A stretch of DNA of 64,000 nucleotides, taken from positions 1-64,000 of the forward strand of contig CAJTOZ010000011.1 in assembly GCA_910578095.1 (NCBI GenBank). The letters run 5' to 3'. Positions 26,070 to 35,796 of this stretch are shown here, piece by piece. The translations under genes were made by a program, and so were the position numbers. The notes beneath the pieces were generated by a model, which made no database searches, was not told where the DNA came from, and worked only from the letters and a program-made list of their open reading frames with translations. Numbering within the stretch: position 1 is the stretch's first letter; each line of letters opens with the position of its first letter. This stretch comes from an uncultured Muribaculaceae bacterium (GTDB taxonomy: Bacteria; Bacteroidota; Bacteroidia; Bacteroidales; Muribaculaceae).

Positions 26070-28895
26070 ATGATACCGACACAAAACAGAGCCTTAGCCA
26101 TGCTGATGGCGGCCGCTATGAGCATCCCCGCTTTCGCGCAGGACATCGCAGCCGACAGCATCCAGGAGGCCACAGCAGCGGGCAACGACTTCCGTCTGGA
26201 AGCACCCAGCAAAATTGTAGGCGGTGTGTCCGTGGTCAACGTTGAGCAGAACCAGAAAAAAGACCACACCATCGGCGCCCTCGACAACATGCAGGGCTTC
26301 GTGGGTGGCTGGAACGGCGGTTCGCTCTGGGCCAACGACTCCGACAACGACGGCGGCTATCTCGTGCTCGTCGACGGCGTGCCCCGCAGCAGCGGCGACA
26401 TTCTCGCCATCGAGGTAAAAGACATCACATTCCTGAAAAGCGCTGCGGCAGTCGTGCTCTATGGCAGCCGCGCAGCCAAAGGCGCCATTCTCATCACCAC
26501 CAAACGCGGTGAAGCGAAGCCGCTGAGCATCAGTGTCAACGCCAATGCAGGATGGAGCACCCGCAAAGATATCCCCGAATACCTCGGCTCCGCCGAATAC
26601 ATGAGCCTGTACAACAAGGCCCGCGATCTCGACGGCCTCGGAGTGCAATACAGCCCAAGTGAAATCTACAACTACGCCTCCGGCTCCAACCCCTACCGCT
26701 ACTCCAATCTGGACTTCTACAGCAGCGACTACGTAGGCAAGGTCAAGAACCGCTACGATGCCACTATGCAGATTCAGGGCGGCAACAAGCGCGCGCGCTT
26801 CTACACCAACATCTCCTATTTCTATGAGGACGACATCTTGAAAATAGGACAGGCCAAGGACAACAACAACAACCGTTTCAGCGTGCGCGGCAACGTGGAC
26901 GTCGACATAACCGACTGGATCCAGGCCTACATAGGAACCTACACCACCTTCTACAACTCACGCGAAGCCAAGGGCAACTACTGGGAAACGGCCTCAACTT
27001 TCCGTCCCAACCGTATCTCGCCCTTGATTCCCGTCGATTTAATCGACCCCAACGCCCTCGCAGCCCTTGAGACTGTAGGCGGCAGCAACAACATTTTCAA
27101 CGGCTGTTTCCTCTCAGGCTCCACCATCGACAATACCAACATCTTCGCCGACTATCTGGCTGCCGGCTACAGCAAGAACACCTATCGCAACTTCCAGTTC
27201 CACACGGGTGTCAACATGAACCTCGACCGCCTGCTCAAAGGTCTGAGCTTCCACGCCCAGTTCGCCACCGACTACGCAACGTCGTACCACACTTCGTTCG
27301 ACAACAAGTACGCTGTATACATCCCCACATGGAGCAACTACAACGGACGCGACGTCATCGTGGCACTCACCAAGGAAGGCACAGACGAAAAGAGCGGCGT
27401 ACAGAACGTGAGCAACAGTTCCGACAACCAGACCATTTCGTTCAACGCCGACTTCCAGTATCGCCGCACCTTCAACAAAGTGCACAACATCGAGACCATG
27501 ATCCTCGCCAACGGATGGCAGAAGACAATCTCCGGAGCCTACCACCGCACCACCAACGTCAACCTCGGCATCCGCGCCGCTTACGACTACGCAGGTCGCT
27601 ATTTCGCGGACTTCCAGGCCGCTGAGGTGCACTCCTCCAAGCTGGCTCCCGGCCACCGCAACGCATTCTCGCCGTCGCTCACCCTCGGATGGCGCATCAG
27701 CGAGGACTTCTTCAAAGGATCCAATGCCGTCAACGACCTCTCGCTCTCCGTCAGCGGAAGCATCCTGCATCAGGACCTCGACCTCGCCGACTACTACATG
27801 TGGCGCGGCAACTGGGGCACCGGCGGCTGGTTCAACTGGGGCGACAGCAAAGGAGCCGAAGCCTTTTACCCCGTGCGCGGTGAGAATCTCGAACTCACCT
27901 ATATCAAACGTAAGGAATTCTCCGCCACAGCCCGCGGCGCATTCTTCGACAACATGGTCAAGGCCCACGTAGACTTCTTCCTCAGCGAGATGAGCGGCCT
28001 GCCCGTTGAGAAACCCACCATCTATCCCGACTACTTCACCACCTGGTATCCCGAGGCATCAATGATTCCCTGGATCAACTACAATGCCAACCGCCGCACA
28101 GGTCTGGACTTCGGAGTGGAATTCAACAAGCAGTTCGGCGATGTGAAACTCAACGTGGGCGTAGTAGGCACCTGGTACAACACCAAGGCCACCAAGCGCG
28201 ATGAAGTCAACACCTACGCCTATCAGAACCGCGAGGGCAAACCCATCGACGGCATCTGGGGCTACCAGAGCGCCGGCATCTTCCAAAGCCCAGAGGAAGT
28301 AGCCGCATGGCCCGACCAAAGCACGCTCGGCAGCCCGGCCAAACCCGGCGACATCAAGTACGTGGACCAGAACGGCGACAAAATCATCGACAGCAAAGAC
28401 CAGGTGTATCTGGGCAAAGCCGGATGGTACGGCTCGCCTTTCATGCTCGGCCTGAACTTCAGTGTCAGCTTCAAGGGCTTTACGCTCTTCGCTCTCGGCA
28501 CCGGCAACTGGGGCGCCAACGCTTCCCTCGCAGGCAACAAGTACTACTACGCCACCGGCACCGACAAGTACTCAGCTGAAATGCGCAACGCATGGACCCC
28601 AGAGACAGCCGCCACTGCCACGCTGCCCCGCCTAACCACAGAAAGCGGAGCCAACAATACCGTGCAGAGCGACTACTGGATGTACTCCACCGACGCATTC
28701 CGCCTCGGCAAACTCCAGCTCAGCTACGACATGCCAGAATCGCTGATGAAGAAATGTCACCTCACCGGAGCACAAATCTATGTAAGCGGCAGCAACCTCT
28801 TCACCATCAGCAAGAATCGCAAGCTGCTCGACCGCAAGATCGGCGCAGCGCCCGAGTATCGTTTCTTCAATGTCGGTCTCTCCCTTTCCATCTAA
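26070..28895 (+). CDS. xusC: Second SusC-type TonB-dependent transporter, lacking the N-terminal carboxypeptidase-like domain
   Basis: TonB-dependent outer-membrane protein of 941 residues. After the signal peptide (about 1-24, IPAFAQ) there are only some 30 residues before the plug segment GGVSVVNVEQNQKKDHTIG; the carboxypeptidase-regulatory-like domain and a clear TonB box of the XusA kind are missing. The plug is recognisable from GGYLVLVDGVPRSSGD and VVLYGSRAAKGAILITTKRG, and the barrel ends RFFNVGLSLSI. This shorter architecture is seen in XusC members of other xus loci. It follows xusB by 43 bases and precedes xusD by 3. Its substrate range relative to XusA cannot be told from sequence. 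Confidence 0.92.
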   Translation: MIPTQNRALAMLMAAAMSIPAFAQDIAADSIQEATAAGNDFRLEAPSKIVGGVSVVNVEQNQKKDHTIGALDNMQGFVGGWNGGSLWANDSDNDGGYLVLVDGVPRSSGDILAIEVKDITFLKSAAAVVLYGSRAAKGAILITTKRGEAKPLSISVNANAGWSTRKDIPEYLGSAEYMSLYNKARDLDGLGVQYSPSEIYNYASGSNPYRYSNLDFYSSDYVGKVKNRYDATMQIQGGNKRARFYTNISYFYEDDILKIGQAKDNNNNRFSVRGNVDVDITDWIQAYIGTYTTFYNSREAKGNYWETASTFRPNRISPLIPVDLIDPNALAALETVGGSNNIFNGCFLSGSTIDNTNIFADYLAAGYSKNTYRNFQFHTGVNMNLDRLLKGLSFHAQFATDYATSYHTSFDNKYAVYIPTWSNYNGRDVIVALTKEGTDEKSGVQNVSNSSDNQTISFNADFQYRRTFNKVHNIETMILANGWQKTISGAYHRTTNVNLGIRAAYDYAGRYFADFQAAEVHSSKLAPGHRNAFSPSLTLGWRISEDFFKGSNAVNDLSLSVSGSILHQDLDLADYYMWRGNWGTGGWFNWGDSKGAEAFYPVRGENLELTYIKRKEFSATARGAFFDNMVKAHVDFFLSEMSGLPVEKPTIYPDYFTTWYPEASMIPWINYNANRRTGLDFGVEFNKQFGDVKLNVGVVGTWYNTKATKRDEVNTYAYQNREGKPIDGIWGYQSAGIFQSPEEVAAWPDQSTLGSPAKPGDIKYVDQNGDKIIDSKDQVYLGKAGWYGSPFMLGLNFSVSFKGFTLFALGTGNWGANASLAGNKYYYATGTDKYSAEMRNAWTPETAATATLPRLTTESGANNTVQSDYWMYSTDAFRLGKLQLSYDMPESLMKKCHLTGAQIYVSGSNLFTISKNRKLLDRKIGAAPEYRFFNVGLSLSI

Positions 28896-28898
28896 TCA

Positions 28899-30695
28899 AT
28901 GAACGCTACTATGAAATACTTCAATAAAATAGCAGTCGCAGCAGCACTGTCGGTGGCCTCGATGTCCTGTTCCGATCTACTCGAGCCCGCTTTCGAGCCC
29001 TCGAAAGACCCCGACCAGATGATTGACTACGCCAACTATGCCGACCAGCTTCTGTACAGCGCATACATCATGATGCCCTACACCAGCAACGTGCAGAGCG
29101 ACATGGCTACTGACGACGCCGTGTGCAACGACAACGCCAACGAATATCTGAAGTTGGCCACCGGCGCATGGAACGCCAACAACGGCACACTCTCCATATG
29201 GAAAAACGGACGCGGCTCCATCCAGTTCATAAACGAACTCCTCTCTCGCGTGGACGAAGTCAAATTCTCCGACAACGAGAAGAAAAACGAGCTCTTCGCA
29301 CGCCGCATCAAAGGCGAGGCTCTCGGCCTGCGCGCCCTGTTCATGTTCCACCTGCTGCGCCAGCACGGCGGCTACGTGGGCGGTGAACTCCTCGGCGTGC
29401 CCCTGCTGCTTGAACCCGAAAACTCGCAGAGTGACTTCAATCAGCCCCGCGCCACATTCAAAGCATGCATGGAACAGCTTCTGGCCGATGCCGACCAGGC
29501 TGCCGAACTCCTGCCAAACGACTACGGCAATCTCAGCAGCGCGGCCGATATCCCCGCCAAATTCCAGAGCTACGGCCTGTCGTCCGACGAGTACAATGAC
29601 GTATTCGGCGACATCTTCACTGGCCGTCTCACCGCACGCATAGCCAACGCCATCTCGGCCCAGGCAGCCCTCATGGCCGCCAGCGACGCATTCAGCGCAG
29701 GCAGCGGCATCACATGGGAAGACGCCGCCAACCGTGCGGCAAAAGTGATAGACTCCAAGGGTGGCGTCAGCGGCCTCGCCCAGAATGGCCACCTCTGGTA
29801 TTCCGCCAGCGAAGTAAACAACAACAAGAGCTTCGTCAATCCCGCCGAAGTTCTCTGGCGCGCCAATGTAGACGCCGGACGCAGCCTCGAGGAAGAGTAT
29901 TTCGCTCCTACGCTCCGCGGCAAGGGACGCGTAAATCCCACACAGAACCTCGTGGACGCATTCCCCATGGCCAACGGCTACCCTATCACCGACGCAGCAC
30001 ATTCGGGCTACGACAAGAACAACCCCTATGCAGACCGCGACCCACGTCTGGAGGCATACATAGTGTTCAACGGCAGCAAGTGCGGCCACAACAACGCTAC
30101 CATCACCACCGCCACATACGGAACCAACAACGATGCTCTCAACGCCGAGCAGGGCTACTCCACCCGCACCGGCTACTACATGCGCAAACTGCTCCGCAAC
30201 GATGTGAACTGCGATCCCTCCGTAGAGGACAACAAGGACCACATTCCCGCGCGCATCCGCTTCACTGAGATCTACCTCGCCTATGCCGAAGCTGCCAACG
30301 AGGCATGGGGACCCACCGGCTCCGGCAGCCATGGCTACAGCGCCTACGACGTGATCAAGGCAATACGCAACCGCGCCGGCATCGGACAATATGGTGGCGA
30401 CCCCTACCTCGAAAGTTGCCGTGGCAGCAAGGATGCAATGCGCGATCTCATCCGCAACGAGCGACGCATCGAGCTATGTTTCGAGGGCAAGCGCTTCTGG
30501 GACCTCCGTCGCTGGAAGGCCGATATCACCGACACCGCACGCGGAATGCGCATCAGCGGTAGCGAAGGAAGCCCCGTCTATGAAGTGATCGACGTCGAAT
30601 CGCGCAAGTACGATACCTACATGATTTACGGCCCTATACCCTACGGCGAGACCGTCAAGTTCAGCAACCTCGTGCAAAACGACGGCTGGAAGTAA
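28899..30695 (+). CDS. xusD: Second SusD-type lipoprotein
   Basis: SusD-type surface lipoprotein of 598 residues, partner of XusC. Lipobox region VASMSC with Cys24; helices with GEALGLRALFMFHLLRQHGGYVG and the C-terminal RNERRIELCFEGKRFWDLRRW. The first ATG (28899) lies 3 bases after the xusC stop; an ATG four codons later (28911, MKYFNKIAVAAALS) gives an equally good signal peptide and may be the true start. Role: capture of xylan fragments at the cell surface and delivery into XusC. Confidence 0.92.
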   Translation: MNATMKYFNKIAVAAALSVASMSCSDLLEPAFEPSKDPDQMIDYANYADQLLYSAYIMMPYTSNVQSDMATDDAVCNDNANEYLKLATGAWNANNGTLSIWKNGRGSIQFINELLSRVDEVKFSDNEKKNELFARRIKGEALGLRALFMFHLLRQHGGYVGGELLGVPLLLEPENSQSDFNQPRATFKACMEQLLADADQAAELLPNDYGNLSSAADIPAKFQSYGLSSDEYNDVFGDIFTGRLTARIANAISAQAALMAASDAFSAGSGITWEDAANRAAKVIDSKGGVSGLAQNGHLWYSASEVNNNKSFVNPAEVLWRANVDAGRSLEEEYFAPTLRGKGRVNPTQNLVDAFPMANGYPITDAAHSGYDKNNPYADRDPRLEAYIVFNGSKCGHNNATITTATYGTNNDALNAEQGYSTRTGYYMRKLLRNDVNCDPSVEDNKDHIPARIRFTEIYLAYAEAANEAWGPTGSGSHGYSAYDVIKAIRNRAGIGQYGGDPYLESCRGSKDAMRDLIRNERRIELCFEGKRFWDLRRWKADITDTARGMRISGSEGSPVYEVIDVESRKYDTYMIYGPIPYGETVKFSNLVQNDGWK

Positions 30696-30749
30696 TAATC
30701 AAGCATCTCTCTCCGTTTATAATTTCCAACCATCATTATCAATACAGAC

Positions 30750-31793
30750 ATGAAATTCAACAAATATTCAGCAATTCTCGCCTCGGTAGCTCTTGCCGGC
30801 GCATTCACGTCCTGCAAGAACGCCGACAATGACTTCCCCGACTATGAAGGTGGTGTGAGCGTGTATTTCGCCACCCAGTATCCGGTGCGCACCCTCGTCA
30901 TGGGCGACGACACCTACGACACGTCCATGGACAATGCCCACAAGTGCACCATCTATTCCACTATGGGTGGGGCCTATGCAGGACGCAACATCACCGTAGA
31001 GATAGGCGTGGACAACTCCCTCACCGACCACCTCTACTTCTCCGGCAACACCCCCGTCAAAGCGATGCCCGAAAGCTACTACAAACTGGCTTCCAACACC
31101 ATCAATTATGGCGGTTCCCACATGGGCGGAGTGGAAGTGGAGTTCACAGATGCATTCTTCGCCGATCCCGCGGCCCTGACCAACACCTACGTTATTCCCG
31201 TAGTGATGAAAAGCCAGACCGGTGCCGACCATATCCGCACAGGCGTGCCGGCTGTGGAAGGAGACATGCCTCCGCGCACCAACAGCAACGCATGGGCCAC
31301 CCAGCCCAAGGACTTCGTGCTTTACTGCGTGAAGTACATCAACAAATACGACGCCGAATATGCTACCCGCGGTATCGACAAAGTGACAGAAAACGGCACT
31401 ACTACCACCATTGTGCGCCACGCTCCCAATGTAGAGAAGGATGAACTCCGCAAAGTGGGCACCCGCAATCTCACCACGGCCGTATATCCCGTCAGCACCG
31501 TCGTGACTGACGCCGCAGGCAACCCCACTACCCTCACCTGCGATCTCCTGCTCAGCTTCGACGGTAAAGACGAATGCGTCATCACAAGCGATACACCCGG
31601 ATACACCGCATCCGGCATCGGCAAATTCGTGAAGAACGGCGATAAGAACAGCTGGGGCAACAAGGACCGCAACGCGCTGTATCTCGAGTACACCATCGAC
31701 TTCGGTGTGCGCAAGATCGAAACACTTGACACCATGGCCGTCAAGAGCCGCAACGTCACAGGCGAGAGCTTCACTCCTGAATTCAAATACTAA
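30750..31793 (+). CDS. xusE: XusE-type surface glycan-binding lipoprotein (DUF1735/DUF5627 type)
   Basis: A 347-residue lipoprotein (FTSC, Cys22). The N-terminal half (residues 30-170, with KCTIYSTMGGAYAGRNITVEIGVDN and YYKLASNTINYGGSHMGGVEVEFTD) is a beta-sandwich of the DUF1735 kind; the C-terminal half (from about 190, DFVLYCVKYINKYDA) resembles DUF5627. Position between xusD and the surface GH10 is that of XusE in other xus loci, whose members are regarded as surface glycan-binding proteins. No catalytic pattern is visible. It lies 54 bases after xusD and 18 before the xylanase gene. Confidence 0.85.
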   Translation: MKFNKYSAILASVALAGAFTSCKNADNDFPDYEGGVSVYFATQYPVRTLVMGDDTYDTSMDNAHKCTIYSTMGGAYAGRNITVEIGVDNSLTDHLYFSGNTPVKAMPESYYKLASNTINYGGSHMGGVEVEFTDAFFADPAALTNTYVIPVVMKSQTGADHIRTGVPAVEGDMPPRTNSNAWATQPKDFVLYCVKYINKYDAEYATRGIDKVTENGTTTTIVRHAPNVEKDELRKVGTRNLTTAVYPVSTVVTDAAGNPTTLTCDLLLSFDGKDECVITSDTPGYTASGIGKFVKNGDKNSWGNKDRNALYLEYTIDFGVRKIETLDTMAVKSRNVTGESFTPEFKY

Positions 31794-31811
31794 TACCATA
31801 CAACGAGCTAT

Positions 31812-34070
31812 ATGAAACTTCTCAACATACTGGCCTTCGGCGCAGCAGCCGTATCGCTCGCATCGTGTGCCGACGACTTCGATCCCACCTACAAGGTGGA
31901 GAAGCCTGCGGAGACATCGCAATACGAGTATCTCAATGAATACGGCACGCTGAAGTCCTATATCAACTATGGCAACGTAGGTCCGAAATTCCGTCTCGGC
32001 GGAGCCCTCGATGCAGAAAAGCTCTCAGAACGCGGCCTCGAGTACTCACTGGTCGTATCGAACTACGACGAGGTCACATTTGGCAACCACATGAAATACA
32101 ACTTCGTGGTGGCCGAGGACGGCACCATGGACTTCGGCCGTATCCGTACCGCTCTCGAAGTGGCTCAGAAGGGCGGTCTCAAAGTCTTCGGCCACACCCT
32201 CTGCTGGCACTCACAGCAGACACTCAAGTGGCTCAACGGACTTATCGCCGACAAAAAAGTGGAATCCGGCGGCGACGGTGAAGCCGTCATCACTTCGCTA
32301 ATAGGCGAAGCTGATGCCGAAAAAGGGCAGTGCGATAACGTCATCTCCAGCGAAAACGGCAACCAGGTGACCGCTCCCGTAGAAGAGGCACCCGACGGCA
32401 CCAAGGCCTACAAGGTGCACATCGATGCCAACCCCGCCGAGGCATGGAGCACACAGCTCTTCATCAAACTCAACGAGCCTCTCGAGGCTGGAGCCAACAT
32501 CAACGTGAAGTTCCGCTACTATTGCACAGACGAGCGCAATATCGACACCCAGGCCCACGGCAACCCTGGCTCCTACCACCACTGGTCGTGCATCGGCACC
32601 CTCAACGCCAAGCCCGAATGGCAGACCCTCGAATTCAAGGGCTCCGTTGACGGCGAGTGGGCTAAGGACGGTGGCTTCATCACCATTGCCTTCAACCTCT
32701 CCTCCACCCCCGATGCCGCAGACTTCTTCATCGACGACGTTGAAGTGACCACAGAGAAAGCCCCGGCCGCTTCTGTGATGATATCGGTGATAGATGGCGA
32801 AGCCATCGCCGACCAGGGCGAGTGCGCATATCTGATTTCACGCGAACCCGGACAGGGCGACAAATCCGCTCCCATCGTGGCCAACCCCTTCGGCAGTGGC
32901 AACGTCTACAAATCCGAGATTGGAGCCAATCCCACCAATGCCTGGGATTCACAGTTCTTCCTCAAAAGCAACAAAGCTCTTGAGGAAGGTGCTAAAATTC
33001 GTGTGAAGTTCGACTACGCATGCACAGACGAACGCAGCATCGAAACCCAGGCACACGGCGAACCCGGCTCCTACCACCACTACCAGTGTATAGGCACCCT
33101 CAAGGCCAAGCCCGAATGGCAGACACTTGAGTACGAGGGCACCGTACCGGCCGACTGGGCCAAAGACGGCGGCTTCATCTCCGTTGCTTTCAACCTCGCA
33201 TCCGCACCCGGAGCTGCCACATTCTACATCAACAATGTAGTGTTCGAGGTAGAATCCGATGCCGATGCCATCCCCCTGACCCCCGCAGAAAAGGACGAAA
33301 TCCTCTCGGCAGAACTCAAGCGTTGGATCTACGGCATGATGGAAGCCTGCGACGGCTATGTCACTGCATGGGACGTAGTCAACGAAGCCATCATGGATGG
33401 CGGCAACTACGGCGTGAAGCACGGTGAAAACGATCCCGACAACTTCTACTGGCAGGACTACCTCGGCGACAACTACGTGCGCAAGGCTGTCAAATATGCC
33501 CGCGAAGGCTTTGCTGAGTACGGCGGTAATCCTGACGAGCTCCTCCTCTTCGTCAATGACTATAACCTTGAGGCTGCCTACAACAATACAGCCAAGACCG
33601 ACGGTCTTATCCGCATGATCAATCAGTGGGAAGCCGACGGCGAGACCCGTATCGACGGTATCGGCACACAGATGCACGTCAGCTACAGCCTCGATCCCGC
33701 ATGGCAGGCCAAACAGGAGCAGTGCGTTGTGGACATGTTCACCAAGCTCGCCGCCAGTGGCAAGCTCGTGCATGTGTCGGAGCTTGACATGGGTATCCAG
33801 GACGAAAACGGCAACACCATCAAGACCGGCGATCTCACTTTCGAGCAGAAGCAGCTGATGAGCGACTACTATAAGTTCATCATCACCAAGTTCTTCGAAA
33901 TCATCCCGAAAGAACAGCAGTACGGCATCGTGCAGTGGGCCGCCACCGACAGCCCCGAAGGCAGCGGTTGGCGTGCCGGAGAGCCCATCGGCATCTGGGA
34001 TCTCAACTACTCCCGCAAGCCTGCCTACGCAGGATGGTGCGAAGGCCTGCAGGAAGGCACGGCCCAGTAA
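31812..34070 (+). CDS. Surface GH10 xylanase split by two tandem CBM4/22-type modules
   Basis: A 752-residue lipoprotein (SLASC, Cys19) that starts polymer cutting at the cell surface. The GH10 barrel begins near residue 50 (GPKFRLGGALD) and reaches the WHSQQ motif (about 135), is then interrupted by two similar beta-sandwich modules (about residues 158-315 and 322-483), and resumes at about 500 with acid/base Glu525 in AWDVVNEA and nucleophile Glu657 in VHVSELDM. The two modules share blocks such as CTDERNIDTQAHG/CTDERSIETQAHG and KPEWQTLE. Insertion of binding modules into the barrel loop is the known layout of Xyn10C/BoXyn10A-type enzymes. It is the last gene of the arm and is followed by a terminator at 34096. 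Confidence 0.94.
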   Translation: MKLLNILAFGAAAVSLASCADDFDPTYKVEKPAETSQYEYLNEYGTLKSYINYGNVGPKFRLGGALDAEKLSERGLEYSLVVSNYDEVTFGNHMKYNFVVAEDGTMDFGRIRTALEVAQKGGLKVFGHTLCWHSQQTLKWLNGLIADKKVESGGDGEAVITSLIGEADAEKGQCDNVISSENGNQVTAPVEEAPDGTKAYKVHIDANPAEAWSTQLFIKLNEPLEAGANINVKFRYYCTDERNIDTQAHGNPGSYHHWSCIGTLNAKPEWQTLEFKGSVDGEWAKDGGFITIAFNLSSTPDAADFFIDDVEVTTEKAPAASVMISVIDGEAIADQGECAYLISREPGQGDKSAPIVANPFGSGNVYKSEIGANPTNAWDSQFFLKSNKALEEGAKIRVKFDYACTDERSIETQAHGEPGSYHHYQCIGTLKAKPEWQTLEYEGTVPADWAKDGGFISVAFNLASAPGAATFYINNVVFEVESDADAIPLTPAEKDEILSAELKRWIYGMMEACDGYVTAWDVVNEAIMDGGNYGVKHGENDPDNFYWQDYLGDNYVRKAVKYAREGFAEYGGNPDELLLFVNDYNLEAAYNNTAKTDGLIRMINQWEADGETRIDGIGTQMHVSYSLDPAWQAKQEQCVVDMFTKLAASGKLVHVSELDMGIQDENGNTIKTGDLTFEQKQLMSDYYKFIITKFFEIIPKEQQYGIVQWAATDSPEGSGWRAGEPIGIWDLNYSRKPAYAGWCEGLQEGTAQ
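32284..33258 (+). repeat. Tandem duplication of a carbohydrate-binding module within the GH10 gene
   Basis: Two in-frame copies, about 32284-32745 and 32776-33258, encode modules of some 155-160 residues each. They match along their whole length at protein level (for example SYHHWSCIGTLNAKPEWQTLEF against SYHHYQCIGTLKAKPEWQTLEY, shortened here to the shared CIGTL.AKPEWQTLE), and end in FFIDDVEV and FYINNVVF. The DNA has diverged, so the duplication is not recent. Confidence 0.88.
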
Positions 34071-34095
34071 GCCCGGCACAACATTTCCTTACACC

Positions 34096-34136
34096 GGACG
34101 CGCGTTCGCCACACATGGCGGAGGCGCGTCCTTCGT
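34096..34136 (+). terminator. Intrinsic terminator after the xus/GH10 arm
   Basis: Perfect 8-bp outer stem GGACGCGC/GCGCGTCC (34096-34103 with 34124-34131) enclosing a second stem CGCC/GGCG, followed by TTCGTTT. It lies 25 bases after the GH10 stop codon and closes the plus-strand xylan arm. Confidence 0.75.
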
Positions 34137-34214
34137 TTAGAACTATTTCGCCGCCCATATGTTGTATTAAGTAGAAGTTTCGAACATTTAGGACATTTTT
34201 GCTTTGTGCGCGCT

Positions 34215-34246
34215 ATTGCAACCCGCCACGATTCTGCGTAACTTTG
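34215..34246 (+). promoter_or_regulatory. Promoter of the TolC/HlyD export operon
   Basis: ATTG at 34215-34218, a 20-base spacer and TAACTTTG at 34239-34246, a good Bacteroidota match. The predicted transcript start near 34253 lies downstream of an ATG at 34199, which rules out that upstream start for the TolC-type gene. No GTTAC half-site pair is present here. Confidence 0.75.
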
Positions 34247-34318
34247 CAAGCCATAACCAAAAGTGTCTGCCATCACAGAAACACCGAGCATATACACTTT
34301 CAACTCAACATACATCCT

Positions 34319-35767
34319 ATGAGGGCTATACTCACCACATTTGCCACCATTGCCGTAACACTCGCCGCAGCAGCCCAGAGCGTGGCTCCGGGCGCCGCCC
34401 TGACCCTTGAGGAGTGCCGGTCCATGGCTCTTGTCAACAACAAGGACATGAAGGTGGCCGGCCAGAAAATAAAGACGGCCGAGTACCAGAGCCGCGAAGC
34501 GTTCGCTGCCTATCTGCCGGCCATCGACTTCGCAGGCGGCTACATGTACAACCAGAAGGACATCTCCATTTTCTCCTCCGACCAGATGCTGCCCACCAAG
34601 ACATTCAATCCCAAGACCGGCAGCTACGACTTCAACCTCGTCACCAACCCCGCCACCGGAGAACCCATAAAGGGCCCCGACGGACAGTACGTGCCGGAGA
34701 CTGTTGCCCTCATCCCCAAAGAGGCGATGACCTACGATATCCACAATGTGTTTTTCGGCGCCATCACCCTCACACAGCCCATATTCATGGGCGGCAAGAT
34801 TGTGGCGATGAACAAGCTCACGCACTACGCCAAGGACCTCGCCGAGGCTCTGCGCGACAATGAAGCAGAGAACGTGATCTACGCCGTCGACGCAGCCTAC
34901 TGGCAAGTGGTATCGCTGAAGTCGAAATACCAATTGGCCGAAAGCTACGTCAATCTGCTCGACTCGCTCGACCGCAACGTAGGCCTGATGGTCGCGGAAG
35001 GCGTGGCCACCAAAGCCGACAAACTCAGTGTCGATGTCAAACTCAATTCCGCACGCGTCGATCTCACCAAGGTGGAAAACGGCCTTGTGCTATCGCGCAT
35101 GGCACTCGCGCAGATATGCGGCCTGCCCCTGGACTCGCCGATGGTTCTGGCCGACGAGGATATCGAGGGCATAACCGACACTGCCATGCCGGCCACAAAC
35201 TACGATATGGAACAGGTGTACAGCGCGCGCCCCGACCTGCGCGCCCTGCAGATGGGCATCAACATAGCCGGCCAGCAGAAGCGCGTGGCCATGGCATCCA
35301 TGCTCCCCAACCTCGCCCTCGTAGGCAGCTACTCGTTCAGCAACCCCAACATGTTCAACGGCTTCTCGAAAAAATTCAACGGAGCTTTCTCCGTGGGAGC
35401 CATGCTCACAATACCCATCTGGCACTGGGGCGGCAACTACAACAAGTACAAGGCAGCCGAGAGCGAACAGACCGTAATGGAGCTTAAAATGCAGGATGCG
35501 AAGGAAATGGTCGACCTACAGGTGAAACAGGCCGCATTCCGTGCCCAGGAATCAGTGAAGACATATTCCATGACACGCGTCAATCAGGAAAGCGCCGACG
35601 AGAACCTGCGCACAGCCACCCTCGCGTTCAAGGAAGGCGTGGCCACCACCGACAATGTAATGGAAGCACAGACCGCATGGCTCAAAGCCCACTCCGAACT
35701 CATCGACGCACTCATCGACGTGCACCTCTGCGACACTTACCTCTCCAAGGTGCTCGGCACTCTCTAA
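34319..35767 (+). CDS. TolC-family outer-membrane efflux protein
   Basis: A 482-residue outer-membrane channel of the type I secretion/efflux family. Signal peptide covers about residues 1-20 (TLAAAAQS); two outer membrane efflux repeats follow (LTLEECRSMALVNNKDMKVAGQKI near residue 30 and the second half from about 305, DLRALQMGINIAGQQKRVAMASMLPNLALVGSYSFS). The start at 34319 is chosen because it gives the signal peptide and lies after the predicted transcription start. It is the first gene of a four-gene export operon with an HlyD-type adaptor 29 bases downstream and two ABC-2 permeases. Exported substrate unknown. Confidence 0.9.
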   Translation: MRAILTTFATIAVTLAAAAQSVAPGAALTLEECRSMALVNNKDMKVAGQKIKTAEYQSREAFAAYLPAIDFAGGYMYNQKDISIFSSDQMLPTKTFNPKTGSYDFNLVTNPATGEPIKGPDGQYVPETVALIPKEAMTYDIHNVFFGAITLTQPIFMGGKIVAMNKLTHYAKDLAEALRDNEAENVIYAVDAAYWQVVSLKSKYQLAESYVNLLDSLDRNVGLMVAEGVATKADKLSVDVKLNSARVDLTKVENGLVLSRMALAQICGLPLDSPMVLADEDIEGITDTAMPATNYDMEQVYSARPDLRALQMGINIAGQQKRVAMASMLPNLALVGSYSFSNPNMFNGFSKKFNGAFSVGAMLTIPIWHWGGNYNKYKAAESEQTVMELKMQDAKEMVDLQVKQAAFRAQESVKTYSMTRVNQESADENLRTATLAFKEGVATTDNVMEAQTAWLKAHSELIDALIDVHLCDTYLSKVLGTL

Positions 35768-35796
35768 AAGCATAACATCTTAACCATCATACCGTC

